Shown here: piece after piece, positions 27,520 through 37,046 of the stretch
Layout of the letters: every line of letters begins with the position of its first letter
How positions within the stretch are numbered: the stretch's first letter is position 1
From: Microlunatus phosphovorus NM-1
GTDB taxonomy: Bacteria; Actinomycetota; Actinomycetes; Propionibacteriales; Propionibacteriaceae
Direction: 5' to 3'
Assembly (NCBI RefSeq): GCF_000270245.1
Contig: NC_015635.1
Span: 1,550,001-1,614,000 of the forward strand
DNA: 64,000 nucleotides
The notes under the pieces: generated by a model
Databases searched by the model: none
What the model was told of the DNA's origin: nothing
What the model saw: the letters and a program-made list of their open reading frames with translations, nothing else
Position numbers and translations under genes: made by a program

Positions 27520-28602
27520 TCACTGCTCCGGCGAGTCCGACACGAGTCCGAGGATGTCGGCAAGGTCATAGCTGACCGGCTCTTCCAACTGCTCGTACGT
27601 ACACGACCGTGGCTCGCGGTCCGGACGCCAACGATTGAACTGGGCGGTGTGCCGGAACCGGACCCCCTCCATGTGCTCGTAGCGCACCTCGACCACCAGG
27701 TCAGGTCGCAACGGCACGAAGGAGAGATCCTTGCCGTTGTTCCACCGGCTGCCGGCGGAGTGCTGCGGTGTCCGGGTGCCCACTTCCTCCTTCGCCCAGG
27801 CCCACGGATGGTCGTCGAAGGTGGTGACCAGCGGCTGCAACTCGGTGAAGAGCTCCTTGCGCCGGGCTGCCGGAAAGGCGCCGATCACGCCGACCGAGGT
27901 GAGCACGCCGTCGTCGTTGTAGAGACCCAGGAGCAGCGAGCCGATCGTGTCGGGACCGCTCTTGTGTACTCGATAGCCGGCCACCACGCAGTCGGCCGTG
28001 CGCTGGTGCTTGATCTTGAACATGGTCCGCTTGTCCGGCTGGTAGGTCCCGGCCAACGGCTTGGCGACCACACCGTCGAGTCCGGCGCCCTCGAACTGCT
28101 CGAACCAGTTCTGCGCGATGGCCGGGTCGCGCGTGGTCGGCGTGACGTGAATAGGCGCCTCGGCGCTGGCCAGCGCCTGCTCCAGTGCCGCCCGTCGCTC
28201 CGCGAACGGTCGCTGGAGGTAGTCCTCGTCGCCGAGCGCCAGCAGATCGAACGCCACGAAGGTGGCCGGTGTCTGCTCGGACAAGAGTTTGATCCGGCTG
28301 GCCGCGGGATGGATCCGTTGTTGCAGCACCTCGAACTCCAGCCGGTCGCCACGGACGACGACGATCTCGCCGTCCAGCACGCACTTCTGCGGCAGGTTTG
28401 CCCGCAAAGCCTCGACCAGCTCAGGGAAGTAGCGAGTCATCGGCCGCTCGTTGCGAGAGCCGATCTCCACCTCGTCCCCGTCGCGGAAGACGATCGAGCG
28501 GAACCCGTCCCACTTGGGCTCGTACGACAAATCCCCGGTGGGGATCGTCGGCACTGACTTGGCCAGCATCGGTTTGACGGGCGGCATCACCGGAAGGTCC
28601 AC
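27520..28602 (-). CDS. ligC: ATP-dependent DNA ligase, LigC type
   Basis: The 360-residue protein has the adenylation domain with the nucleophile lysine in YEPKWDGFRS near residue 27. Motif III is FVAFDLLALG near residue 120, motif IV is GLDGVVAKPL near residue 178, and motif V is FKIKHQRTADCVV near residue 200; an OB domain follows. The length and the start matching VDLPVxPPVxPMLAKSV point to the actinobacterial LigC group used in DNA repair, with neither polymerase nor nuclease domains fused. The GTG at 28602 is chosen by that similarity. No Ku gene is nearby. It lies 17 bases after ino1. Confidence 0.88.
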   Translation of the reverse strand: MDLPVMPPVKPMLAKSVPTIPTGDLSYEPKWDGFRSIVFRDGDEVEIGSRNERPMTRYFPELVEALRANLPQKCVLDGEIVVVRGDRLEFEVLQQRIHPAASRIKLLSEQTPATFVAFDLLALGDEDYLQRPFAERRAALEQALASAEAPIHVTPTTRDPAIAQNWFEQFEGAGLDGVVAKPLAGTYQPDKRTMFKIKHQRTADCVVAGYRVHKSGPDTIGSLLLGLYNDDGVLTSVGVIGAFPAARRKELFTELQPLVTTFDDHPWAWAKEEVGTRTPQHSAGSRWNNGKDLSFVPLRPDLVVEVRYEHMEGVRFRHTAQFNRWRPDREPRSCTYEQLEEPVSYDLADILGLVSDSPEQ

Positions 28603-28619
28603 GCCGACCACGATAGGGG

Positions 28620-29699
28620 TTACCGCTCGACCTCGCCCCGGATGAACTTCTCGACCAGCTCTCGTGCGGTGTTGTCGTCGTGCTGCTCGGGCGGCGACTT
28701 CATGAAGTAGGACGAGGGGGACAGCAGCGGTCCGCCGATGCCTCGGTCGAGGCCGATCTTGGCGCTGCGGATCGCGTCGATGATCACCCCGGCGGAGTTG
28801 GGGGAGTCCCACACCTCGAGCTTGTACTCCAGGTTCAGCGGCACGTCGCCGAACGCACGACCCTCCAACCGGACGTACGCCCACTTGCGGTCGTCCAGCC
28901 ACTGGACGTAGTCGGACGGTCCGATGTGCACGTTCCGGGCGCCGAGATCGTGGTCGATGTTGGAGGTGACGGCCTGGGTCTTGGAGATCTTCTTCGACTC
29001 CAGCCGGTCGCGCTCCAGCATGTTCTTGAAGTCCATGTTGCCGCCCACGTTGAGCTGGTAGGTCCGGTCCAGCACGACGCCACGGTCCTCGAACAACTTG
29101 GCCAGCACTCGGTGGGTGATGGTTGCCCCGACCTGGGATTTGATGTCGTCGCCGACGATCGGCAGCCCGGCCGCGGTGAATCGCTCGGCCCAGGCGGGAT
29201 CGCTGGCGATGAACACCGGCAACGCATTGACGAACGCCACTCCGGCCTCGATCGCACACCGTGCGTAGTGCTGAACGGCATCCTGCGAGCCGACCGGGAG
29301 ATAGCAGACCAGCACTTCGGCGCCCGACTCGCGCAGCGCGGTCACCACATCGACCGGCTCGTCGGTCGACTCGTCGATCGTCTCGCGGTAGTAGCGACCC
29401 AGACCGTCGAGCGTGGGTCCACGCTGCACGGTGACGCCCAGTGACGGCACGTCGCAGATCTTGATCGTGTTGTTCTCGCTGGCGCCGATGGCGTCGGACA
29501 GATCGAGTCCCACCTTCTTGGCGTCGACGTCGAACGCCGCGACGAAGGTGACGTCACCCACGTGATAGTCGCCGAACCGTACGTGCATCAACCCCGGGAT
29601 GCTCCCGTCCGGATCGGCGTCGGCGTAGTAGTGGACTCCCTGGACCAGTGAGGCGGCGCAGTTGCCGACACCGGCAATGGCGACCCGAATCGAGTTCAT
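28620..29699 (-). CDS. ino1: Inositol-1-phosphate (myo-inositol-3-phosphate) synthase
   Basis: This enzyme makes myo-inositol phosphate from glucose 6-phosphate for phosphatidylinositol and mycothiol, using bound NAD. The 359-residue length is that of the short actinobacterial form. Visible are the Rossmann start [16 protein letters not shown] near residue 6, the conserved [15 protein letters not shown] near residue 178, [12 protein letters not shown] near residue 211 and the lysine-containing active-site segment SKKISKT near residue 230. It uses the same substrate pool as zwf. It is divergent from sufR across 117 bases. Confidence 0.96.
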   Translation of the reverse strand: MNSIRVAIAGVGNCAASLVQGVHYYADADPDGSIPGLMHVRFGDYHVGDVTFVAAFDVDAKKVGLDLSDAIGASENNTIKICDVPSLGVTVQRGPTLDGLGRYYRETIDESTDEPVDVVTALRESGAEVLVCYLPVGSQDAVQHYARCAIEAGVAFVNALPVFIASDPAWAERFTAAGLPIVGDDIKSQVGATITHRVLAKLFEDRGVVLDRTYQLNVGGNMDFKNMLERDRLESKKISKTQAVTSNIDHDLGARNVHIGPSDYVQWLDDRKWAYVRLEGRAFGDVPLNLEYKLEVWDSPNSAGVIIDAIRSAKIGLDRGIGGPLLSPSSYFMKSPPEQHDDNTARELVEKFIRGEVER

Positions 29700-29805
29700 G
29701 TGCCCGACGCTACCCGGGCCGTGCGGCCGTCAACGACGCCGATACGGTGGTGTGAGTCGGCCCACTAAGGTTGGCCTTCCTTGAACGGCTCCCGGTAATA
29801 AGCGC

Positions 29806-29820
29806 ACACTGGTGTTGTGA
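29806..29820. promoter_or_regulatory. SufR operator-like inverted repeat overlapping the sufR start codon
   Basis: The 15 bases ACACTGGTGTTGTGA (29806-29820) match exactly the form ACACT-N5-TGTGA that I recall as the binding site reported for M. tuberculosis SufR. The right half-site contains the GTG start codon (29817). SufR bound here would block the suf promoter, and probably also initiation if the transcript is leaderless. An AT-rich TAATAA lies ten bases upstream and may be part of the promoter. Confidence 0.7.
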
Positions 29821-30608
29821 AAACCGCCCAGACCGCTTCCGTTGCGCCTGGGTCGACCCTACCCACAGCACCGCTCGACGGCCGGGAAAGCGACGAGTCC
29901 ACCCGTGAGCGTGTCGCCCGTTCGATCTTGGAGCACGGGCCGTCCACTGCGGCCGCACTGGCCGAGCGCCTCGGACTGACACCCGCAGGCATCCGGCGGC
30001 ACCTGGACGTGCTGGTCAGCCGTGGACATCTCGAGGCCCGCGAGCAGCGGACGTACAAGGCACGTGGTCGTGGCCGTCCGGCCAAGGTGTTCGCGCTCAC
30101 CGATGCAGGACGAAGCGGTTTCTACGCCGCCTACGACGACCTGGCCGTTCAGGTGTTGGACTTCCTCGCGGCGCAGGGCGGTGACGAGGCGATCGCCCAA
30201 TTCGCCGCCAGCCGGGTGGCCGACATGGAGGCCCGGTACGCGGATGCGCTCGCGGATGCGCCGGAAGGGACCAGCCCGGCGCAGATGCTGGCCGACGCGC
30301 TGACCACCGACGGCTTCGTGGCGTCGGTGCAGCCTTCGGTCGCGGGCGAGCAGCTGTGTCAGCACCACTGCCCGGTCGCCCACGTCGCCGAGCGCTTCCC
30401 GCAGCTCTGCGAAGCCGAGACCGAGGCGTTCGCTCGGCTGGTCGGCGGCCACGTCCAGCGACTGGCCACCATCGCCCACGGCGACGGTGTCTGCACGACT
30501 CACATCCCCACTGGCCTTCGGCCAGGCCACATCCCCAATCCACCGCGCCGGCCCGACCCCGAAGCTGCCGGCTCCGATCAGACCACCGATATCGAAAGGT
30601 CCTCCTGA
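29817..30608 (+). CDS. sufR: SufR, Fe-S cluster-sensing repressor of the suf operon
   Basis: The 263-residue regulator has an N-terminal winged helix (residues 32-95, including [20 protein letters not shown] as the recognition unit and [10 protein letters not shown] as the wing). A cysteine set at C181, C185 and C198 (spacing CX3CX12C) follows, as in actinobacterial SufR proteins that hold a 4Fe-4S cluster. Cluster loss relieves repression of suf in the studied homologue. The GTG start at 29817 lies inside the putative operator. The stop is one base from the sufB ATG, so the regulator leads the operon it controls. The C-terminal 30 residues are Pro/Asp-rich and not conserved. Confidence 0.93.
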   Translation: MKTAQTASVAPGSTLPTAPLDGRESDESTRERVARSILEHGPSTAAALAERLGLTPAGIRRHLDVLVSRGHLEAREQRTYKARGRGRPAKVFALTDAGRSGFYAAYDDLAVQVLDFLAAQGGDEAIAQFAASRVADMEARYADALADAPEGTSPAQMLADALTTDGFVASVQPSVAGEQLCQHHCPVAHVAERFPQLCEAETEAFARLVGGHVQRLATIAHGDGVCTTHIPTGLRPGHIPNPPRRPDPEAAGSDQTTDIERSS

Positions 30609-30609
30609 T

Positions 30610-32079
30610 ATGACCCAGACATACGAGCCGTCGACCGTGGCGACCCCTGGCCCCTCGACTCCGGGACTCGGGCACACCCAGGAGCAGCACCTGGATGCCC
30701 TCGGCCGCTACCAGTGGGGCTGGTCGGACTCCGATGTCGCCGGTGCCGCCGCCAAGCGTGGTCTGACTCCCGAGATCGTCGCCGACATCTCCGGGCTGAA
30801 GAGCGAGCCACAGTGGATGCTCGATCTGCGGCTGAAGGGGCACAAGCTGTTCCAGCGCAAGCCGATGCCGACCTGGGGCGCCGAGCTCGGCGACATCGAC
30901 TTCGACAACATCAAGTACTTCGTCCGTTCGACCGAGAAGCAGGCCACGTCCTGGGAGGATCTGCCGGCGGACATCAAGAACACCTACGACAAGCTGGGCA
31001 TCCCGGAGGCGGAGAAGGCCCGGCTGGTTGCCGGCGTGGCGGCTCAGTACGAGTCGGAGGTGGTCTACCACAAGATCAACGAGGAACTCGAGAAGCAGGG
31101 CGTGATCTTCCTCGACACCGACACCGCGCTGAAGGAGCACCCGGACCTGTTCCGGGAGTACTTCGGCACCGTGATCCCGGTCGGGGACAACAAGTTCGCC
31201 TCGCTGAACACCGCGGTGTGGTCCGGCGGCTCGTTCATCTACGTGCCGAAGGGCGTGCACGTCGAGATCCCGCTGCAGGCGTACTTCCGGATCAACACCG
31301 AGAACATGGGCCAGTTCGAGCGGACTTTGATCATCGTCGACGAGGACGCCTACGTGCACTACGTCGAGGGCTGCACCGCGCCGATCTACTCCTCCGACTC
31401 GCTGCACAGCGCGGTGGTGGAGATCATCGTGAAGAAGGGTGCGCGCTGCCGCTACACGACCATCCAGAACTGGTCGAACAACGTGTACAACCTGGTCACC
31501 AAGCGTGCCACCTGCGAGGCCGGCGCCACCATGGAGTGGATCGACGGCAACATCGGTTCCAAGGTGACCATGAAGTACCCGGCGGTCTACCTGATGGGCG
31601 AGCACGCTCGCGGCGAGACTTTGTCGATCGCCTTCGCCGGCGAGGGTCAGCACCAGGACGCGGGATCGAAGATGGTGCACTGCGCCCCGCACACCTCGAG
31701 CTCGATCATCTCCAAGTCGGTGGCCCGCGGCGGCGGCCGGACCTCCTACCGTGGTCTGGTTCAGGTGCTGGAGGGTGCCTCGCACTCGGCTTCGGTGGTC
31801 AAGTGTGACGCGCTGCTGGTCGATCAGATCAGTCGCTCCGACACCTACCCGTACGTGGACGTCCGCGAGGACGACGTGTCGATGGCGCATGAGGCCACCG
31901 TGTCCAAGGTCAGTGACGACCAGCTGTTCTATCTGATGAGCCGCGGTATGGGCGAAGACGAGGCGATGGCCATGATCGTCCGCGGCTTCGTGGAGCCGAT
32001 CGCCAAGGAACTCCCGATGGAGTACGCCCTGGAGCTGAACCGGCTGATCGAGCTGCAGATGGAGGGCGCGGTCGGCTGA
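30610..32079 (+). CDS. sufB: Fe-S cluster assembly scaffold SufB
   Basis: The 489-residue protein is the core of the SufBC2D scaffold on which Fe-S clusters are built. It shows the beta-helix signature [13 protein letters not shown] near residue 250, the Cys-containing [14 protein letters not shown] near residue 355, and [19 protein letters not shown] near residue 397. It is uninterrupted: the intein found in M. tuberculosis SufB is absent. The ATG at 30610 lies one base after the sufR stop. Later suf genes follow on the same strand with short gaps or overlaps. Confidence 0.97.
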   Translation: MTQTYEPSTVATPGPSTPGLGHTQEQHLDALGRYQWGWSDSDVAGAAAKRGLTPEIVADISGLKSEPQWMLDLRLKGHKLFQRKPMPTWGAELGDIDFDNIKYFVRSTEKQATSWEDLPADIKNTYDKLGIPEAEKARLVAGVAAQYESEVVYHKINEELEKQGVIFLDTDTALKEHPDLFREYFGTVIPVGDNKFASLNTAVWSGGSFIYVPKGVHVEIPLQAYFRINTENMGQFERTLIIVDEDAYVHYVEGCTAPIYSSDSLHSAVVEIIVKKGARCRYTTIQNWSNNVYNLVTKRATCEAGATMEWIDGNIGSKVTMKYPAVYLMGEHARGETLSIAFAGEGQHQDAGSKMVHCAPHTSSSIISKSVARGGGRTSYRGLVQVLEGASHSASVVKCDALLVDQISRSDTYPYVDVREDDVSMAHEATVSKVSDDQLFYLMSRGMGEDEAMAMIVRGFVEPIAKELPMEYALELNRLIELQMEGAVG

Positions 32080-32130
32080 CGCCGGCCCACCTGCATCCCT
32101 GACTTTCGACGAAAGTGAACTGACGAAGCG

Positions 32131-33369
32131 ATGACTGTTGTAGACGAGGCTGCCCCGAGCGTCGGACTGACTGACGCCGTGCCGAACGTGGCACGCGCGG
32201 TGGAGACCACCGACAAGGTGGCCAGCCACCTGCATCCCGCAGGGTCCTGGGTGGTCGAGGACCACCCGATCCCGCGTGGGATCGAGGAGGTGTGGCGGTT
32301 CACCCCGCTGCGCCGGTTGCGCAAACTGCACGCCGACGCACCGTTCGGCACCGGATCGGTGAGTGTGGAGTGGAGCAACCACGACGACCTGTCCATCCGT
32401 GCGCTGTCGGGCTCGGAGGCGAAGGCGTGGCACGGGATCTCCGGCTATGTGCCGATCGATCGGACCAGCGCCCGGATCTTCGCCGAGACCGATGCCACCG
32501 TGGTGGTCGAGGTGCCGGCCGAGGTCGAGGTGGCCGAGCCAGTGCTGATCACCGTGCGCGGCAGCGCTGCCGAGACGGCCGAAGCCGGTCACCTGGTGAT
32601 CAAGCTCGGCCGGTTCTCGAAGGCCACCGTGCTGCTCGTGCACGAGGGCTCGGCCACGTACGCGCAAGTGGTGGAGATCCTGGTCGAGGACGGCGCCGAG
32701 GCGAACGTGACGACGATCCAGAACTGGGCCGACGACACCGTCCATCTCGCTCAACACGCGGTCCGCGTCGGGCGCGACGCCTCGCTCAAGCACGTCGCGG
32801 TGTCCTTCGGTGGCGAGGTCGTCCGGGTCAACGCGGGTGTGGAGTACGCCGGCCCGGGCGGCACGGTGGAGATGCTCGGGCTGTACTTCGTCGATGCCGG
32901 CCAGCACCTGGAGCACCGGCTGTTCGTCGACCACAACCAGCCCAAGACCAGGTCCAATGTCGACTATCGCGGTGCCCTGCAGGGCAAGGGCGCGCACTCG
33001 GTCTGGATCGGTGACGTGCTGATCCGCAAGGTCGCCGAGGGCATCGAGACCTACGAGTCGAACAAGAACCTGGTGCTCACCGACGGCTGTCGGGCCGACT
33101 CGGTGCCGAACCTGGAGATCGAGACCGGCGAGATCGAGGGTGCCGGGCACGCCTCGACCACCGGGCGGTTCGACGACGAGCAGCTGTTCTATCTGCGCAG
33201 CCGCGGCATCGCCGAGGAGGAGGCGCGCCGGCTGGTCGTGCGTGGCTTCTTCGCCGACATCATCCGCAAGATCGGCGTGCCCTCGATCGAGGAAACGCTG
33301 CTGACCGCCCTCGAGGCAGAGCTGGCCGTCACAGTGGGGAACCCCACTGATCCTGAGGCTGCGGCGTGA
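32131..33369 (+). CDS. sufD: Fe-S cluster assembly protein SufD
   Basis: The 412-residue SufB paralogue pairs with SufB and SufC in the scaffold complex. Family features are the degenerate N-terminus, LEHRLFVDHNQPKTRSNVDY near residue 263, the conserved GAGHASTTGRFDDEQLFYL near residue 339 with the scaffold histidine, and SRGIAEEEARRLVVRGFF near residue 358. It lies 51 bases after sufB and overlaps the Rieske gene by four bases (GTGA). Confidence 0.95.
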   Translation: MTVVDEAAPSVGLTDAVPNVARAVETTDKVASHLHPAGSWVVEDHPIPRGIEEVWRFTPLRRLRKLHADAPFGTGSVSVEWSNHDDLSIRALSGSEAKAWHGISGYVPIDRTSARIFAETDATVVVEVPAEVEVAEPVLITVRGSAAETAEAGHLVIKLGRFSKATVLLVHEGSATYAQVVEILVEDGAEANVTTIQNWADDTVHLAQHAVRVGRDASLKHVAVSFGGEVVRVNAGVEYAGPGGTVEMLGLYFVDAGQHLEHRLFVDHNQPKTRSNVDYRGALQGKGAHSVWIGDVLIRKVAEGIETYESNKNLVLTDGCRADSVPNLEIETGEIEGAGHASTTGRFDDEQLFYLRSRGIAEEEARRLVVRGFFADIIRKIGVPSIEETLLTALEAELAVTVGNPTDPEAAA

Positions 33370-33707
33370 GCTTGATCCGTGCCTGCGCCGCCGCCGATGT
33401 CGCTCCCGAGACCGCCATTCCGGTCGAGGTGGACGGCGTCGACGTGGCCATCGTGCATTCGGGTGACCGCTATTACGCGATCGCCGACGAATGCAGCCAC
33501 GCCGCCATTCCGCTGTCGGAGGGCGACGTGGGCGACGGTGAGATCGAGTGCTACCTGCACGGATCACGCTTCGACCTGCAGACCGGTGCACCACTCGGCC
33601 TCCCGGCCACCGAACCGGTGGCGGTCTACCGCTGCCGACTGGTCGGCGACGACGTACTCGTCGACCTGACCGCCACCCCCGATATCCCAGCATTACAGGA
33701 GTCCTGA
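33366..33707 (+). CDS. Rieske-type [2Fe-2S] ferredoxin of the suf operon
   Basis: The 113-residue protein has both Rieske ligand pairs: CSHAAIPL (CxH) near residue 43 and CYLHGSRF (CxxH) near residue 61. It resembles small NirD/dioxygenase-ferredoxin-like Rieske proteins. It is encoded inside suf, between sufD (GTGA overlap) and sufC (six bases), so it may pass electrons during cluster assembly or be an early client. That role is inferred from position alone. Confidence 0.9.
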   Translation: MSLIRACAAADVAPETAIPVEVDGVDVAIVHSGDRYYAIADECSHAAIPLSEGDVGDGEIECYLHGSRFDLQTGAPLGLPATEPVAVYRCRLVGDDVLVDLTATPDIPALQES

Positions 33708-33713
33708 TAACTC

Positions 33714-34487
33714 ATGTCCACACTCGAGATTCGTGACCTGCACGTCAGCGTCGACACCGAGAGCGGCGAGAAGGAGATTCTCGCCGGCGTCGACCTGACC
33801 ATCCGCAGCGGCGAAACGCACGCGATCATGGGCCCGAACGGGTCCGGCAAGTCGACGCTGGCGTACTCGATCGCCGGTCACCCGAAGTACACGATCACCT
33901 CCGGCACCGTCACCCTGGACGGCCAGAACCTGCTGGAGATGACCGTCGACGAGCGGGCCCGAGCCGGTCTGTTCCTGGCGATGCAATATCCGGTCGAGGT
34001 GCCGGGTGTCTCGGTCTCCAACTTCCTGCGGACCGCCAAGACCGCGATCGACGGGCAGGCGCCGAAGCTGCGGACCTGGGTCAAGGAGGTCAACGCCGCG
34101 ATGGACCGGGTCCACATGGACCGCGAGTTCGCCCAGCGCAGCGTCAACGAGGGCTTCTCCGGTGGTGAGAAGAAGCGGCACGAGATCGTCCAGCTGGAGC
34201 TGCTGAACCCGCGCTTCGCGATCTTGGACGAGACCGACTCCGGCCTCGACATCGACGCGCTGCGGATCGTCTCCGAGGGCGTCAACCGGTTCACCGCTCA
34301 GGGCGATCGGGGCGTGCTGCTGATCACCCACTACACGCGGATCCTGCGCTACATCAAGCCCGACTTCGTGCACGTGTTCGTCGCCGGCCGGATCGCCGAG
34401 CAGGGCGGGCCGGAGCTGGCCGAGCGGCTCGAGGCCGAGGGCTACGACCGGTACGTGCGCGCGGCCGCGGGAGCGGTGCAGGGCTGA
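33714..34487 (+). CDS. sufC: Fe-S cluster assembly ATPase SufC
   Basis: This 257-residue ABC-type ATPase is of the soluble SufC kind. It has Walker A GPNGSGKST near residue 39, the signature FSGGEKKRHEI near residue 150, Walker B FAILDETDSGLDIDAL near residue 170 with the SufC-specific TDSGLD, and the switch region LLITHYTRIL near residue 203. It powers the conformational change of SufBC2D. Its TGA shares one base with the sufS ATG (TGATG). Confidence 0.97.
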   Translation: MSTLEIRDLHVSVDTESGEKEILAGVDLTIRSGETHAIMGPNGSGKSTLAYSIAGHPKYTITSGTVTLDGQNLLEMTVDERARAGLFLAMQYPVEVPGVSVSNFLRTAKTAIDGQAPKLRTWVKEVNAAMDRVHMDREFAQRSVNEGFSGGEKKRHEIVQLELLNPRFAILDETDSGLDIDALRIVSEGVNRFTAQGDRGVLLITHYTRILRYIKPDFVHVFVAGRIAEQGGPELAERLEAEGYDRYVRAAAGAVQG

Positions 34488-35773
34488 TGAACGCCTCGGC
34501 GCCGGTGGTTGAGGTCGGGAAGGAGGTCGAGGTGGACGACATCGAGTTCGACGTCGAGCACATCCGTGCCGATTTCCCGATCCTGGAGCGGGAGGTCGAC
34601 GGTCGGCCGCTGGTCTATCTCGACAGCGCGAACACGTCGCAGAAGCCGCGCTGTGTGGTCGAGGCGATCGAGGATCACTATCTCAACCACAACGCCAATG
34701 TGGCCCGGGCCATGCACGTGCTGGGTGCCGAGGCGACTGCTGCGTTCGAGGGCGGCCGGCAGGCGATCGCCGGGTTCATCGGGGCGGCGCGTCCAGAGGA
34801 AGTGGTCTTCACCAAGAACGCTTCGGAGGCGCTCAATCTGTGTGCCCACGTTCTCGGCTCCCGGCTGAAGCCGGGCGACGAGATCGTCATCTCGGTGCTC
34901 GAGCACCACTCCAACATCGTGCCGTGGCAGCTGCTGGCGGAGCGGACCGGCGCGACCCTACGTTGGTTCGACGTGACCGAGGAGGGCCGGCTCGACCTGG
35001 TCGGTGCTGCGGCTGAGGGCCTGATCAACGAGCGGACCAAGATCATCTCGGTGGCGCACGTGTCGAACGTGCTGGGCACGGTCAACCCGGTACGCGAGAT
35101 CGCCGCCCTCGGCCATGCCGTCGGCGCCACGGTGATCTTGGACGCGTCCCAGGCGGTGCCGCAGCTGCCGATCGATGTGCAGGATCTCGGAGCCGATCTG
35201 GTCGCGTTCACCGGGCACAAGATGGTCGGTCCGACCGGCATCGGTGTGCTCTGGGGCCGGTATGACCTGCTGGCCGAGCTGCCGCCGTTCCTGGGTGGCG
35301 GGGAGATGATCGAGGTGGTCAAGATGACCGGCTCGACCTACGCGCCGCCGCCGCACCGGTTCGAGGCCGGGACACCGCCGATCGCTCAGGCCGTGGGTCT
35401 GGGTGCAGCGGTCGGTTATTTGTCGGCGATCGGCATGGACGCCATTGCCGCGCACGAGCAGGAGATCACCGCGTACGCGCTGGAGGGTCTCAAGACCGTG
35501 CCAGGACTGCGGATCCTCGGCCCGAGCGAGCCGGTGGACCGTGGGGGAGCGGTGTCGTTCACCGTGCCCGGCATCCACCCGCATGATGTCAGCCAGCTGC
35601 TGGACAGCCGCGGGATCGCGGTCCGCGGTGGGCACCACTGCGCGAGGCCGCTGCATGAGCGGTTCGGGGTGCAATCCTCGACCCGCGCGTCGTTCTATCT
35701 GTACACGACCAAGGGCGAGATCGACGCCCTGGTGGATGGGCTGGGCTTCACCCAGCGGTTCTTCGGAGGCTGA
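34487..35773 (+). CDS. sufS: Cysteine desulfurase SufS
   Basis: The 428-residue PLP enzyme supplies sulfur from cysteine. It shows the PLP lysine in FTGHKMVGPTGIGVLWG near residue 245 and the persulfide cysteine in RGGHHCARPLHERFGV near residue 385, with the short type II active-site loop typical of SufU-dependent enzymes. The N-terminal 25 residues precede the usual FDVEHIRADFPIL start and are an extra acidic extension. It is coupled to sufC at 5' and is two bases from sufU at 3'. Confidence 0.96.
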   Translation: MNASAPVVEVGKEVEVDDIEFDVEHIRADFPILEREVDGRPLVYLDSANTSQKPRCVVEAIEDHYLNHNANVARAMHVLGAEATAAFEGGRQAIAGFIGAARPEEVVFTKNASEALNLCAHVLGSRLKPGDEIVISVLEHHSNIVPWQLLAERTGATLRWFDVTEEGRLDLVGAAAEGLINERTKIISVAHVSNVLGTVNPVREIAALGHAVGATVILDASQAVPQLPIDVQDLGADLVAFTGHKMVGPTGIGVLWGRYDLLAELPPFLGGGEMIEVVKMTGSTYAPPPHRFEAGTPPIAQAVGLGAAVGYLSAIGMDAIAAHEQEITAYALEGLKTVPGLRILGPSEPVDRGGAVSFTVPGIHPHDVSQLLDSRGIAVRGGHHCARPLHERFGVQSSTRASFYLYTTKGEIDALVDGLGFTQRFFGG

Positions 35774-35775
35774 GG

Positions 35776-36234
35776 GTGAAGGTCGAGGATCTCTATCAGG
35801 AGATCATCCTGGATCACTACCGCGCCAAGCATCACAGTGGGCTGCGGGAGCCGTATGGCGCCGAGGTGCATCACGTGAACCCCAGCTGCGGCGACGAGGT
35901 GACACTGCGCGTCCAGATCTCCGACGGAGTGGTGGCCGACGTCTCCTACCAGGGGGTGGGCTGTTCCATCTCCCAGGCGTCGACCTCGGTGATGACCGAC
36001 CTGGTGATCGGCAAAGCTGTGAACGAAGGACTGGAACTGCACGACGAGTTCCTGACCATGATGCAGAGCAAAGGCGCCTACGAGCCGGACGAGGAACAAT
36101 TGGAGGATGCGATCGCCTTCAACGGCGTCGCGAAGTTCCCGGCTCGCGTGAAATGCGCGCTGCTCGGCTGGTCGGCGTTCAAAGACGCGGCTCTGCGGAT
36201 CGAGGCCCAGAAGATGACAGAGGAGACAGCATGA
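35776..36234 (+). CDS. sufU: SufU, zinc-dependent sulfurtransferase partner of SufS
   Basis: The 152-residue IscU-like protein has the three conserved cysteines NPSCGDEV (near residue 38), GVGCSIS (near residue 63) and RVKCALLGW (near residue 129), plus the Asp after the first Cys. It also has the SufU-typical insertion between the second and third cysteines. In Gram-positive bacteria this zinc protein accepts the persulfide from SufS. The GTG start lies two bases after sufS, and the stop overlaps the sufT start (ATGA). Confidence 0.95.
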   Translation: MKVEDLYQEIILDHYRAKHHSGLREPYGAEVHHVNPSCGDEVTLRVQISDGVVADVSYQGVGCSISQASTSVMTDLVIGKAVNEGLELHDEFLTMMQSKGAYEPDEEQLEDAIAFNGVAKFPARVKCALLGWSAFKDAALRIEAQKMTEETA

Positions 36235-36614
36235 CCGAGACCGTACGCCCATCGGACCTGGTGAACGACCAACTGCCCGACGTTGACCTGGCCGACTTGA
36301 ACGCCGCGCCCAGCGAAGAGGATCTCTGGGAGGCGCTCAAGGATGTCGTCGATCCCGAGCTCGGCATCAATGTCGTCGATCTCGGCCTGATCTACGGGTT
36401 GCATCTGGAGGACGACAACACCCTCACCATCGACATGACGCTCACCTCGGCGGCGTGTCCGTTGACCGATCTGATCGAAGATCAGACCAATACTGCGCTG
36501 GAGGGTTTGGTCAACGGCTTCGCGATCAACTGGGTCTGGATGCCGCCGTGGGGTTTGGAGAAGATCACCGACGACGGCCGCGAACAGCTGCGGGCGCTCG
36601 GCTTCAACGTGTAG
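36231..36614 (+). CDS. sufT: SufT / DUF59 (MIP18-like) Fe-S maturation protein
   Basis: The 127-residue protein carries the DUF59 fold with DPELGINVVDLGLIY near residue 43 and the conserved TSAACPLTDLI near residue 74. SufT proteins help Fe-S target maturation. It is the last gene of the suf operon. Its TAG directly abuts the stop of the opposing DUF1810 gene, leaving no intergenic terminator. Confidence 0.94.
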   Translation: MTETVRPSDLVNDQLPDVDLADLNAAPSEEDLWEALKDVVDPELGINVVDLGLIYGLHLEDDNTLTIDMTLTSAACPLTDLIEDQTNTALEGLVNGFAINWVWMPPWGLEKITDDGREQLRALGFNV

Positions 36615-37034
36615 TCAGAGCCGTTCGAGGGTGCCGGGATCTTCCTCGCCGTCGAAGAACGCGTCCAGGACGCTGCGGAACACCGTCTGACCGGCATCGG
36701 CATGCGCGAACAGGGTCATCGACGACCACAGCTTGAGCGCATCGATGTCCCCGAGGATCTGCTCCGCCGTATGCGCGCGCTGGGTGAGCACCGACTCGGC
36801 GGCCGTCACCAGACGCGGTCCGAGCACGGGATGCTCGAGGTAGGCCTGCGCCTCGTGAAGGTTGGATATCGCGTACGCCCGTGCCATCGCGCTGCGGCCG
36901 AGACCGGCGAGTTGCGGAAAGACAAACCACATCCAGTGACTCGTCTTACGTCCGGCCCGCAGCTCCGCCAGCGCGTGCTCGTAGGTTTGTTGGCTGTTCT
37001 GCGCCGTGACGAAGCGTTCCAGGTCATAGCTCAC
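36615..37034 (-). CDS. DUF1810 family protein
   Basis: The 139-residue protein has the family features YDLERFVTAQ, the E-x-G/A helix ALAELRAGRKTSHWMWFVFP near residue 21, and LGPRLVTAAESVL near residue 70. The function is not established. It ends head-on against sufT with no gap and is followed upstream by the small hydrolase on the same strand. Confidence 0.85.
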   Translation of the reverse strand: MSYDLERFVTAQNSQQTYEHALAELRAGRKTSHWMWFVFPQLAGLGRSAMARAYAISNLHEAQAYLEHPVLGPRLVTAAESVLTQRAHTAEQILGDIDALKLWSSMTLFAHADAGQTVFRSVLDAFFDGEEDPGTLERL

Positions 37035-37046
37035 GGGAGGATGTTG

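Noticed and set aside
30610-32079. Possible intein in sufB as in M. tuberculosis
   Set aside because: The reading is continuous over 489 residues with no Cys/Ser-led HINT insertion.
30097-33693. A 1198-codon minus-strand open frame across sufR, sufB and sufD
   Set aside because: It runs antisense to three certain genes with complete family motifs; the composition is that of a shadow frame.
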